DNA from: CAYSLU01 sp964431965
GTDB lineage: Bacteria > Verrucomicrobiota > Kiritimatiellia > CAIKKV01 > CAYSLU01
Direction: 5' to 3'
DNA: 64,000 bases
NCBI GenBank assembly: GCA_964431965.1
Contig: CAYSLU010000014.1
Location: 1-64,000, forward strand
Under the pieces are notes generated by a model. It ran no database searches. It was given only the letters and a program-made list of their open reading frames with translations, and was not told the origin of the DNA. A program made the position numbers and the translations under genes. This document shows positions 1 through 8,041 of the stretch, piece after piece. Numbering within the stretch: position 1 is the stretch's first letter; each line of letters begins with the position of its first letter.

Positions 1-310
1 CGCCGCCAAACCGTGTCCCGACCCTCTGTGCCAATTCCACATTAATATAGATTTCCCCGCTGGCATCCCCGGGGGACTGTCCCGGCAGGGGATCAAAGGA
101 ATAGGAAATGACATCGGTTGAATCATCATGCCCGAGATGAAGGCAATTCACCTCTCGAATGCCGCGATCGTTGGTTAGGACCAGCGAAACCTCATCCCAG
201 CACTGGCCGGCCCCATGCGTCGCCTTATTCATCAGGAATTTCAGCAGACGACGTAGTCTGACCTTGTTCGCCGCAGGGGTTCCCGGGGAGGTGACAACGG
301 ACGCTCTCAT
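1..310 (-). CDS. ybeY: YbeY endoribonuclease / rRNA maturation factor, 3' end cut by window edge
   Basis: YbeY is a metal-dependent single-strand RNase needed for 16S rRNA 3' maturation and ribosome quality control in the cytoplasm. About 103 codons are visible, read from an ATG whose complement is at 308-310. The family hallmarks are present: a strand ending in LVLTNDRGIREVN, then STDVISYSFD and GEIYINVELA, equivalent to the usual PTDVLSFP and GDI-IS segments. The C-terminal zinc motif (H-G-x-L-H-x-x-G-Y-D-H) lies beyond the window. Its start overlaps the stop of the HD-domain gene by four bases (ATGA), so the two are translationally coupled, as PgpH-type HD genes and ybeY commonly are. Not visible on any single long frame call because the gene is truncated. 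Confidence 0.9.
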   Translation of the reverse strand, partial: MRASVVTSPGTPAANKVRLRRLLKFLMNKATHGAGQCWDEVSLVLTNDRGIREVNCLHLGHDDSTDVISYSFDPLPGQSPGDASGEIYINVELAQRVGTRFGG

Positions 311-1794
311 GGCCGTGGGTAGGCGATCCGGCTGTGAAGCATGCTGGTGAGACACAGTACGAATGCCTGTTTGACTTTCGCCAACTCGGCCAGAGTCATT
401 TCGCTCTCATCCAACTGGTTGTCTTCGTAGCGGTTATCGACCAAACAGTCAATAAGTTCACCAACGTGGACGGGAGTGGGCTTTTCCAAAGAGATGGAGG
501 CTTCCCGGCTGACAGGGCGCGGTCCGGGATAGCGGTAGGGCGATTGATCCACGGTTATGGTATTTGCCCTGCCTGGCCGCTCCTGGGCGGCTTCCTCAGC
601 CTGCCTGCCCGCCTTATGGTGGAAATAGGCCACCAATCCTGTCCCGTGATGCTGTTGAATGATATCCATTACAGCTCGAGGAAGCTTGTGCAGCATGGCC
701 AGACTAAGACCTTCCTTGACGTGGGCCATAACCAGAAGGGCGCTCATGCTGGGAGCCAGGTTATCATGGGGATTCTCGCCGCCCTGGATGTTTTCAGTGA
801 AGAATCCCGGTTTGGTTAATTTCCCGATGTCGTGAAAATAGGCTCCAACCCGAGCCAGGATGGGATTGGCCCCAATGGTGTCGGCGGCTGCCTGTGCCAG
901 ATTGGCGACCATCAGGCTATGGTGATAGGTGCCCGGTGCTTCGAACGCAAGTCGCTGGAGCAAGGGATGGCTGAGATCCGAAAGTTCCCGGAGTGTAATA
1001 TTGGTGGTTAATCCAAACAACGCCTCGATCAAGGGCAGAATGGTTACAACAATGAGCGCCGATCCTATGCCGTCAAACAGGCATGCCAGGACCTGATTTA
1101 CGACAACGGGCATGAGCGGAGGGTGATGGCCGAGCAGCAGCACGATCGCTCCAGCCGCTTTCGCCAATCCGACAACCACGCCTATCCGGATGATCTGAGT
1201 ACGCCGTCGTGCGTGGGGGGCCATGCTCGCGGCGGCGGCCGTGGTGATTAGACCGGCTACCAGAACCGTCAGGCTATTATTGAACAGAATCGCGCAAATG
1301 TAGCTGACCCAGACGCCGACGATGGTGGCAGCGGCGGCCCCAAGTAACACGCCGGCAAGGAGTGGCGCCAAGGTTAAGGGAATCAGGAATTCCATTGTGG
1401 AAAAGGAGAGCCACGGGAGACCCTGACGGACGTGAAGAAGCGTATCGGCGGGTATAACGCTGCACAGCCCGCACATGGCCAGCAGAAGCAGCCTGCCGCT
1501 ATCGTAAAAGATGGAGGGAGCCAAAACCCGCAGTAAACCAGCGGCGACAACGGTTCCGATCATCAGTAACAGTTCGCTGCGAGCCAGTCCCAGAGCCCAC
1601 CCTATCTCTTCGGAGTGTTCCCCTCTCCCGGTGTAGAACAGAACCCCGACCGAGACCCAGAGCGCCAAGCCCAACAGGAGCCGCAGGGATGATCCTGTGA
1701 ACCGGTTGGAATGACCCTTCGGCGCCTTGTTGCCTGATTCTCTCAGGCGCCCACGCAGGCGTTGCGCCCGGAATTTTGAAATCCATTGCTTCAT
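307..1794 (-). CDS. PgpH-like 7TM HD-domain protein, degenerate (no extracellular HDED domain, final metal-ligand segment missing)
   Basis: 495 residues from an ATG at 1794. PgpH-type proteins are membrane phosphodiesterases of c-di-AMP with an N-terminal extracellular 7TMR-HDED domain, seven TM helices and a cytosolic HD domain. Here residues about 33-270 hold seven or so hydrophobic helices but there is no room for the HDED domain. The HD domain has GTYHHS, YFHDIGK, ENPHDN and QQHHGT, so most metal ligands are intact. Near the C-terminus the family usually reads YPGP-P-SREAAI-MLADSVEAASRSL; here YRYPGPRPVSREASIS runs straight into LEKPTP, so about a dozen residues carrying the last Asp ligand are absent. 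The frame stays open upstream to 2367, but that part is antisense to holA and is rejected. Activity is doubtful; c-di-AMP as substrate is inferred from family only. Coupled to ybeY. Confidence 0.85.
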   Translation of the reverse strand: MKQWISKFRAQRLRGRLRESGNKAPKGHSNRFTGSSLRLLLGLALWVSVGVLFYTGRGEHSEEIGWALGLARSELLLMIGTVVAAGLLRVLAPSIFYDSGRLLLLAMCGLCSVIPADTLLHVRQGLPWLSFSTMEFLIPLTLAPLLAGVLLGAAAATIVGVWVSYICAILFNNSLTVLVAGLITTAAAASMAPHARRRTQIIRIGVVVGLAKAAGAIVLLLGHHPPLMPVVVNQVLACLFDGIGSALIVVTILPLIEALFGLTTNITLRELSDLSHPLLQRLAFEAPGTYHHSLMVANLAQAAADTIGANPILARVGAYFHDIGKLTKPGFFTENIQGGENPHDNLAPSMSALLVMAHVKEGLSLAMLHKLPRAVMDIIQQHHGTGLVAYFHHKAGRQAEEAAQERPGRANTITVDQSPYRYPGPRPVSREASISLEKPTPVHVGELIDCLVDNRYEDNQLDESEMTLAELAKVKQAFVLCLTSMLHSRIAYPRP

Positions 1795-1807
1795 GCTTGC
1801 GGGGTCC

Positions 1808-1836
1808 GTGACAAAAGGACCCTGACCTGATAGAAG
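1808..1836 (+). promoter_or_regulatory. Putative promoter for holA
   Basis: GTGACA (1808-1813) and TAGAAG (1831-1836), 17 bases apart, match sigma-70 boxes at 5/6 and 4/6 positions and lie about 35 bases before the holA ATG. By-eye prediction only. Confidence 0.3.
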
Positions 1837-1837
1837 T

Positions 1838-1866
1838 ATTAATGCACTTTTCGAGGGGACTGGCAA
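1838..1866 (-). promoter_or_regulatory. Putative promoter for the HD-ybeY unit
   Basis: On the minus strand TTGCCA (1866-1861) and ATTAAT (1843-1838) are separated by 17 bases, matching the sigma-70 consensus at 5/6 and 4/6 positions, about 45 bases before the HD gene start. By-eye prediction in a 75-base divergent gap. Confidence 0.3.
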
Positions 1867-1869
1867 GGT

Positions 1870-2988
1870 ATGAGTAAGCACAAAGGGGTCTACTTGTTTT
1901 CGGGCGAAGATGAATTCCCGATGAATAACGCCGCGCGCCAACTTATCAACAGCCTGATCCATGAGAGCGAGCAGGCGTTTGGTCTGGAGGTGGTTGAGGG
2001 CCAGGCTGATAATGCGGATGAGGCATTGGCCTCCCTGCGGCGTTGTCAGGAAGCCCTTTTTACGCAAGGATTCTTGCTGGCTCAGGGCAAGGTCGTCTGG
2101 TGGAGGGATGTTTCCTTTCTGGCGGATGGGCAGACTGCCCAGGCGGATTCGGTCCGCACCCAGATGAAAGCCTTTGTCGCCGCTCTCGCCGGATCCGGGC
2201 CGGGCGAAAACGCCTTGCTGATTACCACGCCCAAGGCGGACGGTCGGTCGGCCTTGTTCAAGCTGTGCAAGGACCGGTTTGAGGTCCGCGAGTTCAATGT
2301 TCCCGAAAAGGCCCATTTGGCGGAAAATCAGGCCAGAGTCGTTATTCGGGAGGGGTTGAAGGCCCAAGGGCTGAAGCCGGAACCCGGGGTCGAAGACTTG
2401 ATTCTGGGGCGTGTGGGGGGTGATGCCCGGCAGATTGCCTGTGAACTTGAGAAACTGTCGCTTTTTGTCGGGTCGCGGAAGGGGGTGACGGTGGCGGATG
2501 TTGAAGCCATGGTCTCAACCTCAGCCGCCTCGGTTATGTGGGACCTCCAGGATGCCGTGGGTTCCCGGAATCTGGTCAAGGCATTGAACACGCTTCACGA
2601 TCTGCTGGCGCAGAAAGAAAGCCCGATCGGGATCGTGGTCTCGATTTTCAGCCGGATACGGGATTTGATGCTCTACCGCGAGGCGTTGGATCAGGGATGG
2701 GTGGCGCTCAAGCCGGGATACGGGGGCGGGATGCTTGCCGACTGGGGGGCGTTTCCTCCCGAGGCTGAGAAGGTTCTGACCGCCGCGTTGAGGCGGGCGC
2801 CACGTTCGATTCACCCCTTTGCGGCGGGAAAAATGGCCGTGCAAGCTCAGAACTACACTCCCCTTCAACTCCGACGATTCCAGAGGCTGGTCGTGGAAAC
2901 TCACGAGGCCATGGTCTCCAGCGGTGTGCCCCAAACGACGCTGCTGGAGCTTATGCTGATTCGCGCGATGGGTTCACGCGGGGGTTGA
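1870..2988 (+). CDS. holA: DNA polymerase III subunit delta (clamp loader)
   Basis: 372 residues, the normal size for HolA, the clamp-loader subunit that opens the beta sliding clamp during replication. The N-terminus has the family pattern VYLFSGEDEFPMNNAARQL (the G-E/D-x-x-L/F loop of the degenerate AAA+ domain). A middle LLITTPKADGRSALFKL strand corresponds to the degenerate Walker B region, GGDARQIACELEKLSLF is the helical lid signature, and the C-terminal collar includes SPIGIVVSIFSRIRDLM and YTPLQLRRFQRLVVETHEAM. The gene is monocistronic, divergent from the HD gene, and followed within 40 bases by tRNA-Thr. Base composition matches the preceding 1.9 kb and not the following operon. Confidence 0.93.
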   Translation: MSKHKGVYLFSGEDEFPMNNAARQLINSLIHESEQAFGLEVVEGQADNADEALASLRRCQEALFTQGFLLAQGKVVWWRDVSFLADGQTAQADSVRTQMKAFVAALAGSGPGENALLITTPKADGRSALFKLCKDRFEVREFNVPEKAHLAENQARVVIREGLKAQGLKPEPGVEDLILGRVGGDARQIACELEKLSLFVGSRKGVTVADVEAMVSTSAASVMWDLQDAVGSRNLVKALNTLHDLLAQKESPIGIVVSIFSRIRDLMLYREALDQGWVALKPGYGGGMLADWGAFPPEAEKVLTAALRRAPRSIHPFAAGKMAVQAQNYTPLQLRRFQRLVVETHEAMVSSGVPQTTLLELMLIRAMGSRGG

Positions 2989-3026
2989 CACCCGCCTTGT
3001 TTCCTGTATGTTACGGACTTTCTGAG

Positions 3027-3102
3027 GCCAACGTAGCTCAGTTGGTAGAGCAGCGCATTCGTAATGCGCAGGTCGTCGGTTCGATCCCGACCGTTGGCTC
3101 CA
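3027..3102 (+). tRNA. tRNA-Thr(CGT), CCA encoded
   Basis: A complete cloverleaf. The acceptor stem GCCAACG/CGTTGGC is perfect, the D-arm is GCTC-AGTTGGTA-GAGC, the anticodon stem GCGCA/TGCGC closes the 7-base loop TTCGTAA with anticodon CGT, and the T-arm is GTCGG-TTCGATC-CCGAC. Discriminator T is followed by an encoded CCA at 3100-3102. Anticodon CGT reads the threonine codon ACG. It sits exactly at the change of base composition noted in the findings. Confidence 0.95.
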
Positions 3103-3394
3103 TCTGGGCTCGATTTCGCCGTCCGCTCCGTCGGCTTGGCCCTATTGAAGAACTTTGGGCTGCACGGTCTTCCCACACGCCGGGGTCCGATTTCCGTCAG
3201 ACCCGTTCAGACGTGGCGCGACAGCAGGGGCAGTGCTCACCCCGGGTTGCGCCATAAGAAAATGCTACCGAAGCCGAGGATGGGGGGGAGACCCGCTCCA
3301 TGGCTCAGAATCCGCTCGACGGTCCAGACCGACGCGACCTACTATATCCGGCTTCGTGTGCTCCAAAGTTGCGGCAAAGGCTGACGAGGTCACA
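3103..3394. other. Gene-free leader before the TPR/ExbBD operon
   Basis: 292 bases between tRNA-Thr and the first TPR gene. The operon's first frame stays open to 3155, but that stretch lacks homology-like features and precedes a clear signal peptide, so it is read as leader. I see no convincing terminator or sigma-70 pair; a TACTAT at 3340-3345 is a weak -10 candidate without a good -35. Confidence 0.5.
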
Positions 3395-6300
3395 ATGAGA
3401 ATCATCACCGTGCAGATTGCAGCGGCTATCGTTCTGCTAGCCGTGTGGACCGGTTCCCTCTTGGCTCAGCAGCCCGGCGCTGCGGATCCCGCCAAGACGG
3501 CTGCTCTGGCCGAGCTCAATCTGGCGACAGAGGCCCTGAGAAAGGGCGATGAAGCAAAGGCGTGGCAACTCTACGCCCAGAACGCCGATGCCTTCGTCCG
3601 GAACTGGGCGGCGGTGGATGGCGCCCTGACGGCTTGGATCCCGGATCAGCTCCGAAAGCAGAAGCGGTTCAAGGAGGCTATCGCGCTCAGCGATACCATC
3701 CTCACGAAGTCGGGAAACCTGAAGCCCGAGCAAGTCGCCGGCATCATGCTGACCAAGGGCGACGTGTTCCGCGATCAGGAGAACTACGCGGCAGCACGGA
3801 TGGAGTATCAGGGCTTGGATCGGAACAAGACCTACCGCGACACCGAGTCCGGCAAGCGAGCCCGCTTCCGCCTCGTGGATATTTTCCGCATCACCAAGGA
3901 CTACGAGTCGGCCGACGGCATGCTCGAGCGGCTCAAGGATTCGCCTGACTCCACCATCCAGGCCGAGGCGTATTACTATAGCGCCCGCATCGCCTTCGAC
4001 CGCGAGGCGTACGACGAGGCGCGCTCCTTCATCGATGAGGTGAAGAAGCGTTCGCCCGAGCACTTCGAGACCCTGTTCCTCGAGGCCGAGCTGAACTTGA
4101 AGCAGGACCGGCTCCAGGACCCCGAGCTCGAAATGGGCTCTCGCGTCCTGACCACCTACGTCGTTCCGGGACGACCCATCACGATGAAGATGCAGGACCG
4201 CAACCTTGCGGTCGTGCGCGGCGGCGGCGGCATCCCGGTGCAACTGCGCACCGTCAAGGGGCATGACGAGGAAGTCGTCACGCTGTCGCCTTCGCCGCGC
4301 GATCCGACCCTGTTTCGCGGCAGCGTCAGCACCCGCCTCGGCGAGCCGGCTACCAACAACATGTATATCGAGGTCACCGGTGACGACATTGTCAGCTACA
4401 ACCTTCTCCCCAGCTTTCAGAAGTTGAATGACCTGAAGTATGAAGACAAGAAGATGGTGGTTGTGGCTGACGGACAGATCACGGCCTCGTCCGCGGACTT
4501 CGTGACCGAGGAGGAACGGGAGCGGCAGATGGTTCAGGCGCAGCAGGCGGGGCTGCCGGCTGCGGGGCCGTCCGGTCCTGCCTACAGTCGGGAGTCCGCG
4601 CGCAACACGTCGGTCGTCCGGCCGGGCAACGAGATCTATGTGCAAGTGATCGACGCCGACCGTGATGTCAGCGGGCAGAGCGACCATGTCTTTGTCGATG
4701 TGGAGACGTCGTCCCGAGATACGGTCGGCGCGGTTCAGTTGGTCGAGACCAACACCCACAGCGGCGTGTTTCGGGGAAAGTTGCCGACGGCCGTGGCGCC
4801 ACCGAAGGCGAATGCGTCTGACTCAGCTCCGGGGCTGGACCCGGCGTCAGCCATCCGGACCGGCGACTCCGGCGGCTGGACGAGCGGCGCAGACGTCAAG
4901 GGTCCGAAGTGGTTCGAGATCGACCTGATGACGGTCTATCCCCTGGCTGAGGCGGCTCTCGATCTGGGCGACGCGCGTGCATTCAAGTCCGTGATGCTGC
5001 TTGGCGGATCTGACAGCCTGACGCTGCGCCCCGTGTCTGATCAGAATGCCGCACCGGAGACGATGTATGGCTACATCGACATCGGGCGGCATTTCGGCAA
5101 GACCCAGCAGACCGCCGCGTACCTCTATACGGAGGTTGTCAGCGCCGGCGATCAGGACGTCGTGCTCAAGCTTGGCAGCGCGGGCGGACTGGCCTGCTGG
5201 CTGAACGGCGCGAAGATCCACCGCGTGGCCGATGCCCGCCTCTGGAAGCCGGAGCAGGATGCCGTCAACGCGAAGCTGAAGTCAGGCGTGAATGCGATCC
5301 TGCTGAAGGTCTCTCAACTCACCGGGCCGTGGGGCGCCAGCCTCACCATCGTCGATGCGGCGGGTCAGCCCCTGCCGTCGATGCGCGTGTGCCCGCCGTC
5401 GAAGCCGGGTGTCGTGCTGCAGTGGCATCTGTTCAACCGCCTGACGCCCGAGGACATACAGGTCTCCGAGCGCATCAACGTGCAGAATCCTGTCCGAGTG
5501 GGAGACGAGCAGTTTCGGTGGATTCCGACGAATCTGACGCCGGTGGCCTCGCTCTCCGTCGAAAGCAACCGCGTGCGCAGCGTGTTCCACCAGGGGACCG
5601 GGTTTCGCCGGTTGCGCTGGGTTTTTGACGGCGTGCCGCCGGCTGGATCCGTGACGGTCCGCAAAGCCACGGTGACGAGCAAGTTCGGCGAAGCGGTTGT
5701 TCCGACGACTCGCGATTTCTCAGCCGGCGCCACCAACAGATCCCTCGAACTCGGGCCGGGAGACCGCATCCTCGTGAAGTATTCGGACGAGCGGAACACG
5801 CGCGGCGCGCCTCGCGTGCTTACCGCCACGATGATGTCCGGGTTTCATGACGCAAAGGTGTCTCTGGAGTACGAGACCATCGGGATGGACTCAGACGGCA
5901 AGCGCGCGATCATCTATGATGCCGCGCTCCGCTATCGGCCGGGCACGACGGAGAGCCTCGTCGCTCGGGTGGTGGATTACGACGAGGACACGACAGAAGC
6001 CCGCGACAAGGTTCGGATCCTGGTTCAGACGACCGCCGGCCGACAGCTTTGGCTCGATACGATCGAAACGGGAGAGCACTCAGGGGAGTTCATCGGGATT
6101 CTGAAGCTTGGGACGACGAACGCGGTCGATACGGTCCAAGTCGGCTCGGACGACACCATCACCGTCAGCTACCAGGACCGGGAGAACAGCGACGGCCGGG
6201 TTGAGAAGAGCGCCGTGGTGCAACCGGCTCCCGAAACGCCCCCGGAGCTGATCCTGCTTCAGAATGTGGTCCTGCAGGACGAGCTCAACACGAATAACTC

Positions 6301-8014
6301 GGGTCCGATCGTCAAGACGCGGCTGCCGCCGCGCGGCGACGGCACGAACGGAGAGCAGGCCGTGGTGACCAGTCTCGATACGGCCCTGGTGTTCAAGGTG
6401 ATCTATCCGGCCGCGGCGCTCAGCGAGAACGCCACATTCCCGGCGCGCCTGGTGACCGAGCGCGAGGCGTCCGCGGCAAAGGCCGAGGGGCGGGAACCGG
6501 TCGCGATGGTCGTTGCCATGCGCCTCGCCAACTCGGCGGATGCCGAGTTCCGCGCGGAGGTGCCGATGCGGACGGGGAATCCGTCCGACTATGCCGACGA
6601 GGCAGCTGATGACGCGGAGTCGGCCAAGCCATCCAAAGGCAGGGACGTGGAGCTGCGCGTCGCCTGGCTCTACGTCCGGGGCGACGACATCGTTCGGGTT
6701 TCGGTACAGGCCGCCGGCTCGGACACGGTTCGTGAGGGACTCTACCGCCTGGCGAGCGATGCCGTTGCGAGCTTTGCCGATCGCAAGTATGTGAAGCCGC
6801 TGTCCGAGGTGTATGTCGGCGACTACCTGTACCTTCGCGTGTCGGACCGGGATCGCGACGTGTCGGACGGCCTGGACGAAATCCGGGTGTCGATCGCCAG
6901 CGCGGCCGGACGGGTTGAGCCGGCCATGGTGGAAACGCTGCCGCACTCCGGTCTATTCACGTGCCGCGTGAAGACGGAACTTGCGGTCGGCGGGGGAGTC
7001 GCTTCCGGGGCGGAGACCGGCCATGTTCTGCGCGTGAAGCATGGCGAGCGGGTGCGGGCGGAGTACGCGGATGCGACGTCCGTCCTATCCTCGAAGCCGC
7101 GTACGGTGACGGCTACGGCCGGCGTGTATCCCGGAGCGGATGGCGCGCTTGCGACGTTCACCAAACTATTCGCCGACGAGGAGATCGCGGTCCGGACCCG
7201 GCTCCTGATGGCGGAGGCCCTGTTCGAGCTCGCCAAGAGTCACCGCGAGACGAACCAGAAGGAGATGGCGGAAAAGGAGATCGCGGAGGGCAAGGCCATC
7301 CTGGAGGAGGCGATCCTGGACTATCCGAACACGACTCATGCGCCGCACGCCGAGTTCCTGCTCGCCAACCTGGCGCACGAGCTTGAGCACTACGAGGAAG
7401 CGCTGGGCCGCTACAACAAGGTGCTGTCGAACTGGCCCAACTCCGAGTTCGCCGCGCGCGCCCAGCTGCGCAAGGGCATCTGCCTGGAGAAGATGAACGA
7501 CAACGAGAACGCGCTCGATGCGTACGTCGAGCTGACCTACTCGTATCCGAGCAGCCCGCTGGTATCCGACGCGGTCATCCGGCTGGGGCAGTACTTCTAC
7601 CGGACCAAGAAGTACGACGTGGCGGGCCGGATCTTCGCGAACTTCCAGGCCCGCAACCCCGAGCATCAGCTGGCCGCCAAGTCGCTCTTCCTCGCCGGGC
7701 AGAGCTACCTGAAGGGCGCTGAGGAGCGCAAGCAGGAGCAGGCCGGGCGGTATGACGCAAAGGCGAACGAGTGGCTGAACGAGGCGATTCTGCGCTTCGA
7801 CAAGCTGATCGGCGCCTACGACGACAAGGACCTGCGGCCCGAAGCCATGTACTGGCTGGCGGACAGCTACATGAAGGTCAAGGACATGAAGAAGGCGTAC
7901 CAGAGCCTGAAGAAGCTCACGTGGGACTATCCGGAGTCGAAGTGGGCCAAGTTCGCCCGCGGGCAGCTGGTGCAGAACGCGCGTGCCTTCGAGGTGTTCG
8001 AGAAAGAAGAGTAG
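3395..8014 (+). CDS. Large exported TPR protein with repeated Ig-like 'ET-x-x-HSG' modules
   Basis: 1,539 residues from the ATG at 3395, chosen because it begins a signal peptide (RIITVQIAAAIVLLAVWTG then SLLAQQ). Order: N-terminal TPR-like helices (about 30-240), a first beta module (about 245-310), a module at about 408-465 with DADRDVSG...ETNTHSGVFRG, a galactose-binding/PA14-like domain (about 495-660: ACWLNG and SGVNAILLKVS), further modules at about 850-960 (DYDEDTT...ETGEHSGEFIG then ITVSYQDREN) and 1135-1245 (DRDRDVSD...ETLPHSGLFTC then VRAEYADA), and C-terminal TPRs (about 1260-1535; NYPNT-like turns, YEEALGRYNKVLSNWPNSEFA). Probably periplasmic and a protein-binding scaffold. First gene of the ExbBD/DUF4159 operon. 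The molecular role is unknown; no enzyme motif is visible. Confidence 0.8.
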   Translation: MRIITVQIAAAIVLLAVWTGSLLAQQPGAADPAKTAALAELNLATEALRKGDEAKAWQLYAQNADAFVRNWAAVDGALTAWIPDQLRKQKRFKEAIALSDTILTKSGNLKPEQVAGIMLTKGDVFRDQENYAAARMEYQGLDRNKTYRDTESGKRARFRLVDIFRITKDYESADGMLERLKDSPDSTIQAEAYYYSARIAFDREAYDEARSFIDEVKKRSPEHFETLFLEAELNLKQDRLQDPELEMGSRVLTTYVVPGRPITMKMQDRNLAVVRGGGGIPVQLRTVKGHDEEVVTLSPSPRDPTLFRGSVSTRLGEPATNNMYIEVTGDDIVSYNLLPSFQKLNDLKYEDKKMVVVADGQITASSADFVTEEERERQMVQAQQAGLPAAGPSGPAYSRESARNTSVVRPGNEIYVQVIDADRDVSGQSDHVFVDVETSSRDTVGAVQLVETNTHSGVFRGKLPTAVAPPKANASDSAPGLDPASAIRTGDSGGWTSGADVKGPKWFEIDLMTVYPLAEAALDLGDARAFKSVMLLGGSDSLTLRPVSDQNAAPETMYGYIDIGRHFGKTQQTAAYLYTEVVSAGDQDVVLKLGSAGGLACWLNGAKIHRVADARLWKPEQDAVNAKLKSGVNAILLKVSQLTGPWGASLTIVDAAGQPLPSMRVCPPSKPGVVLQWHLFNRLTPEDIQVSERINVQNPVRVGDEQFRWIPTNLTPVASLSVESNRVRSVFHQGTGFRRLRWVFDGVPPAGSVTVRKATVTSKFGEAVVPTTRDFSAGATNRSLELGPGDRILVKYSDERNTRGAPRVLTATMMSGFHDAKVSLEYETIGMDSDGKRAIIYDAALRYRPGTTESLVARVVDYDEDTTEARDKVRILVQTTAGRQLWLDTIETGEHSGEFIGILKLGTTNAVDTVQVGSDDTITVSYQDRENSDGRVEKSAVVQPAPETPPELILLQNVVLQDELNTNNSGPIVKTRLPPRGDGTNGEQAVVTSLDTALVFKVIYPAAALSENATFPARLVTEREASAAKAEGREPVAMVVAMRLANSADAEFRAEVPMRTGNPSDYADEAADDAESAKPSKGRDVELRVAWLYVRGDDIVRVSVQAAGSDTVREGLYRLASDAVASFADRKYVKPLSEVYVGDYLYLRVSDRDRDVSDGLDEIRVSIASAAGRVEPAMVETLPHSGLFTCRVKTELAVGGGVASGAETGHVLRVKHGERVRAEYADATSVLSSKPRTVTATAGVYPGADGALATFTKLFADEEIAVRTRLLMAEALFELAKSHRETNQKEMAEKEIAEGKAILEEAILDYPNTTHAPHAEFLLANLAHELEHYEEALGRYNKVLSNWPNSEFAARAQLRKGICLEKMNDNENALDAYVELTYSYPSSPLVSDAVIRLGQYFYRTKKYDVAGRIFANFQARNPEHQLAAKSLFLAGQSYLKGAEERKQEQAGRYDAKANEWLNEAILRFDKLIGAYDDKDLRPEAMYWLADSYMKVKDMKKAYQSLKKLTWDYPESKWAKFARGQLVQNARAFEVFEKEE

Positions 8015-8041
8015 CACGGGGTGCGGCGGAGGCGGGACGAC

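Noticed and set aside
1795..2367. N-terminal extension of the HD-domain reading frame
   Set aside because: It is wholly antisense to holA except for its first 75 bases and shows no HDED domain or signal features; the ATG at 1794 is the sensible start.
3155..3394. Upstream in-frame extension of the 1,539-residue TPR protein
   Set aside because: Low-complexity, positively charged sequence ahead of a clean signal peptide; ATG 3395 fits export.
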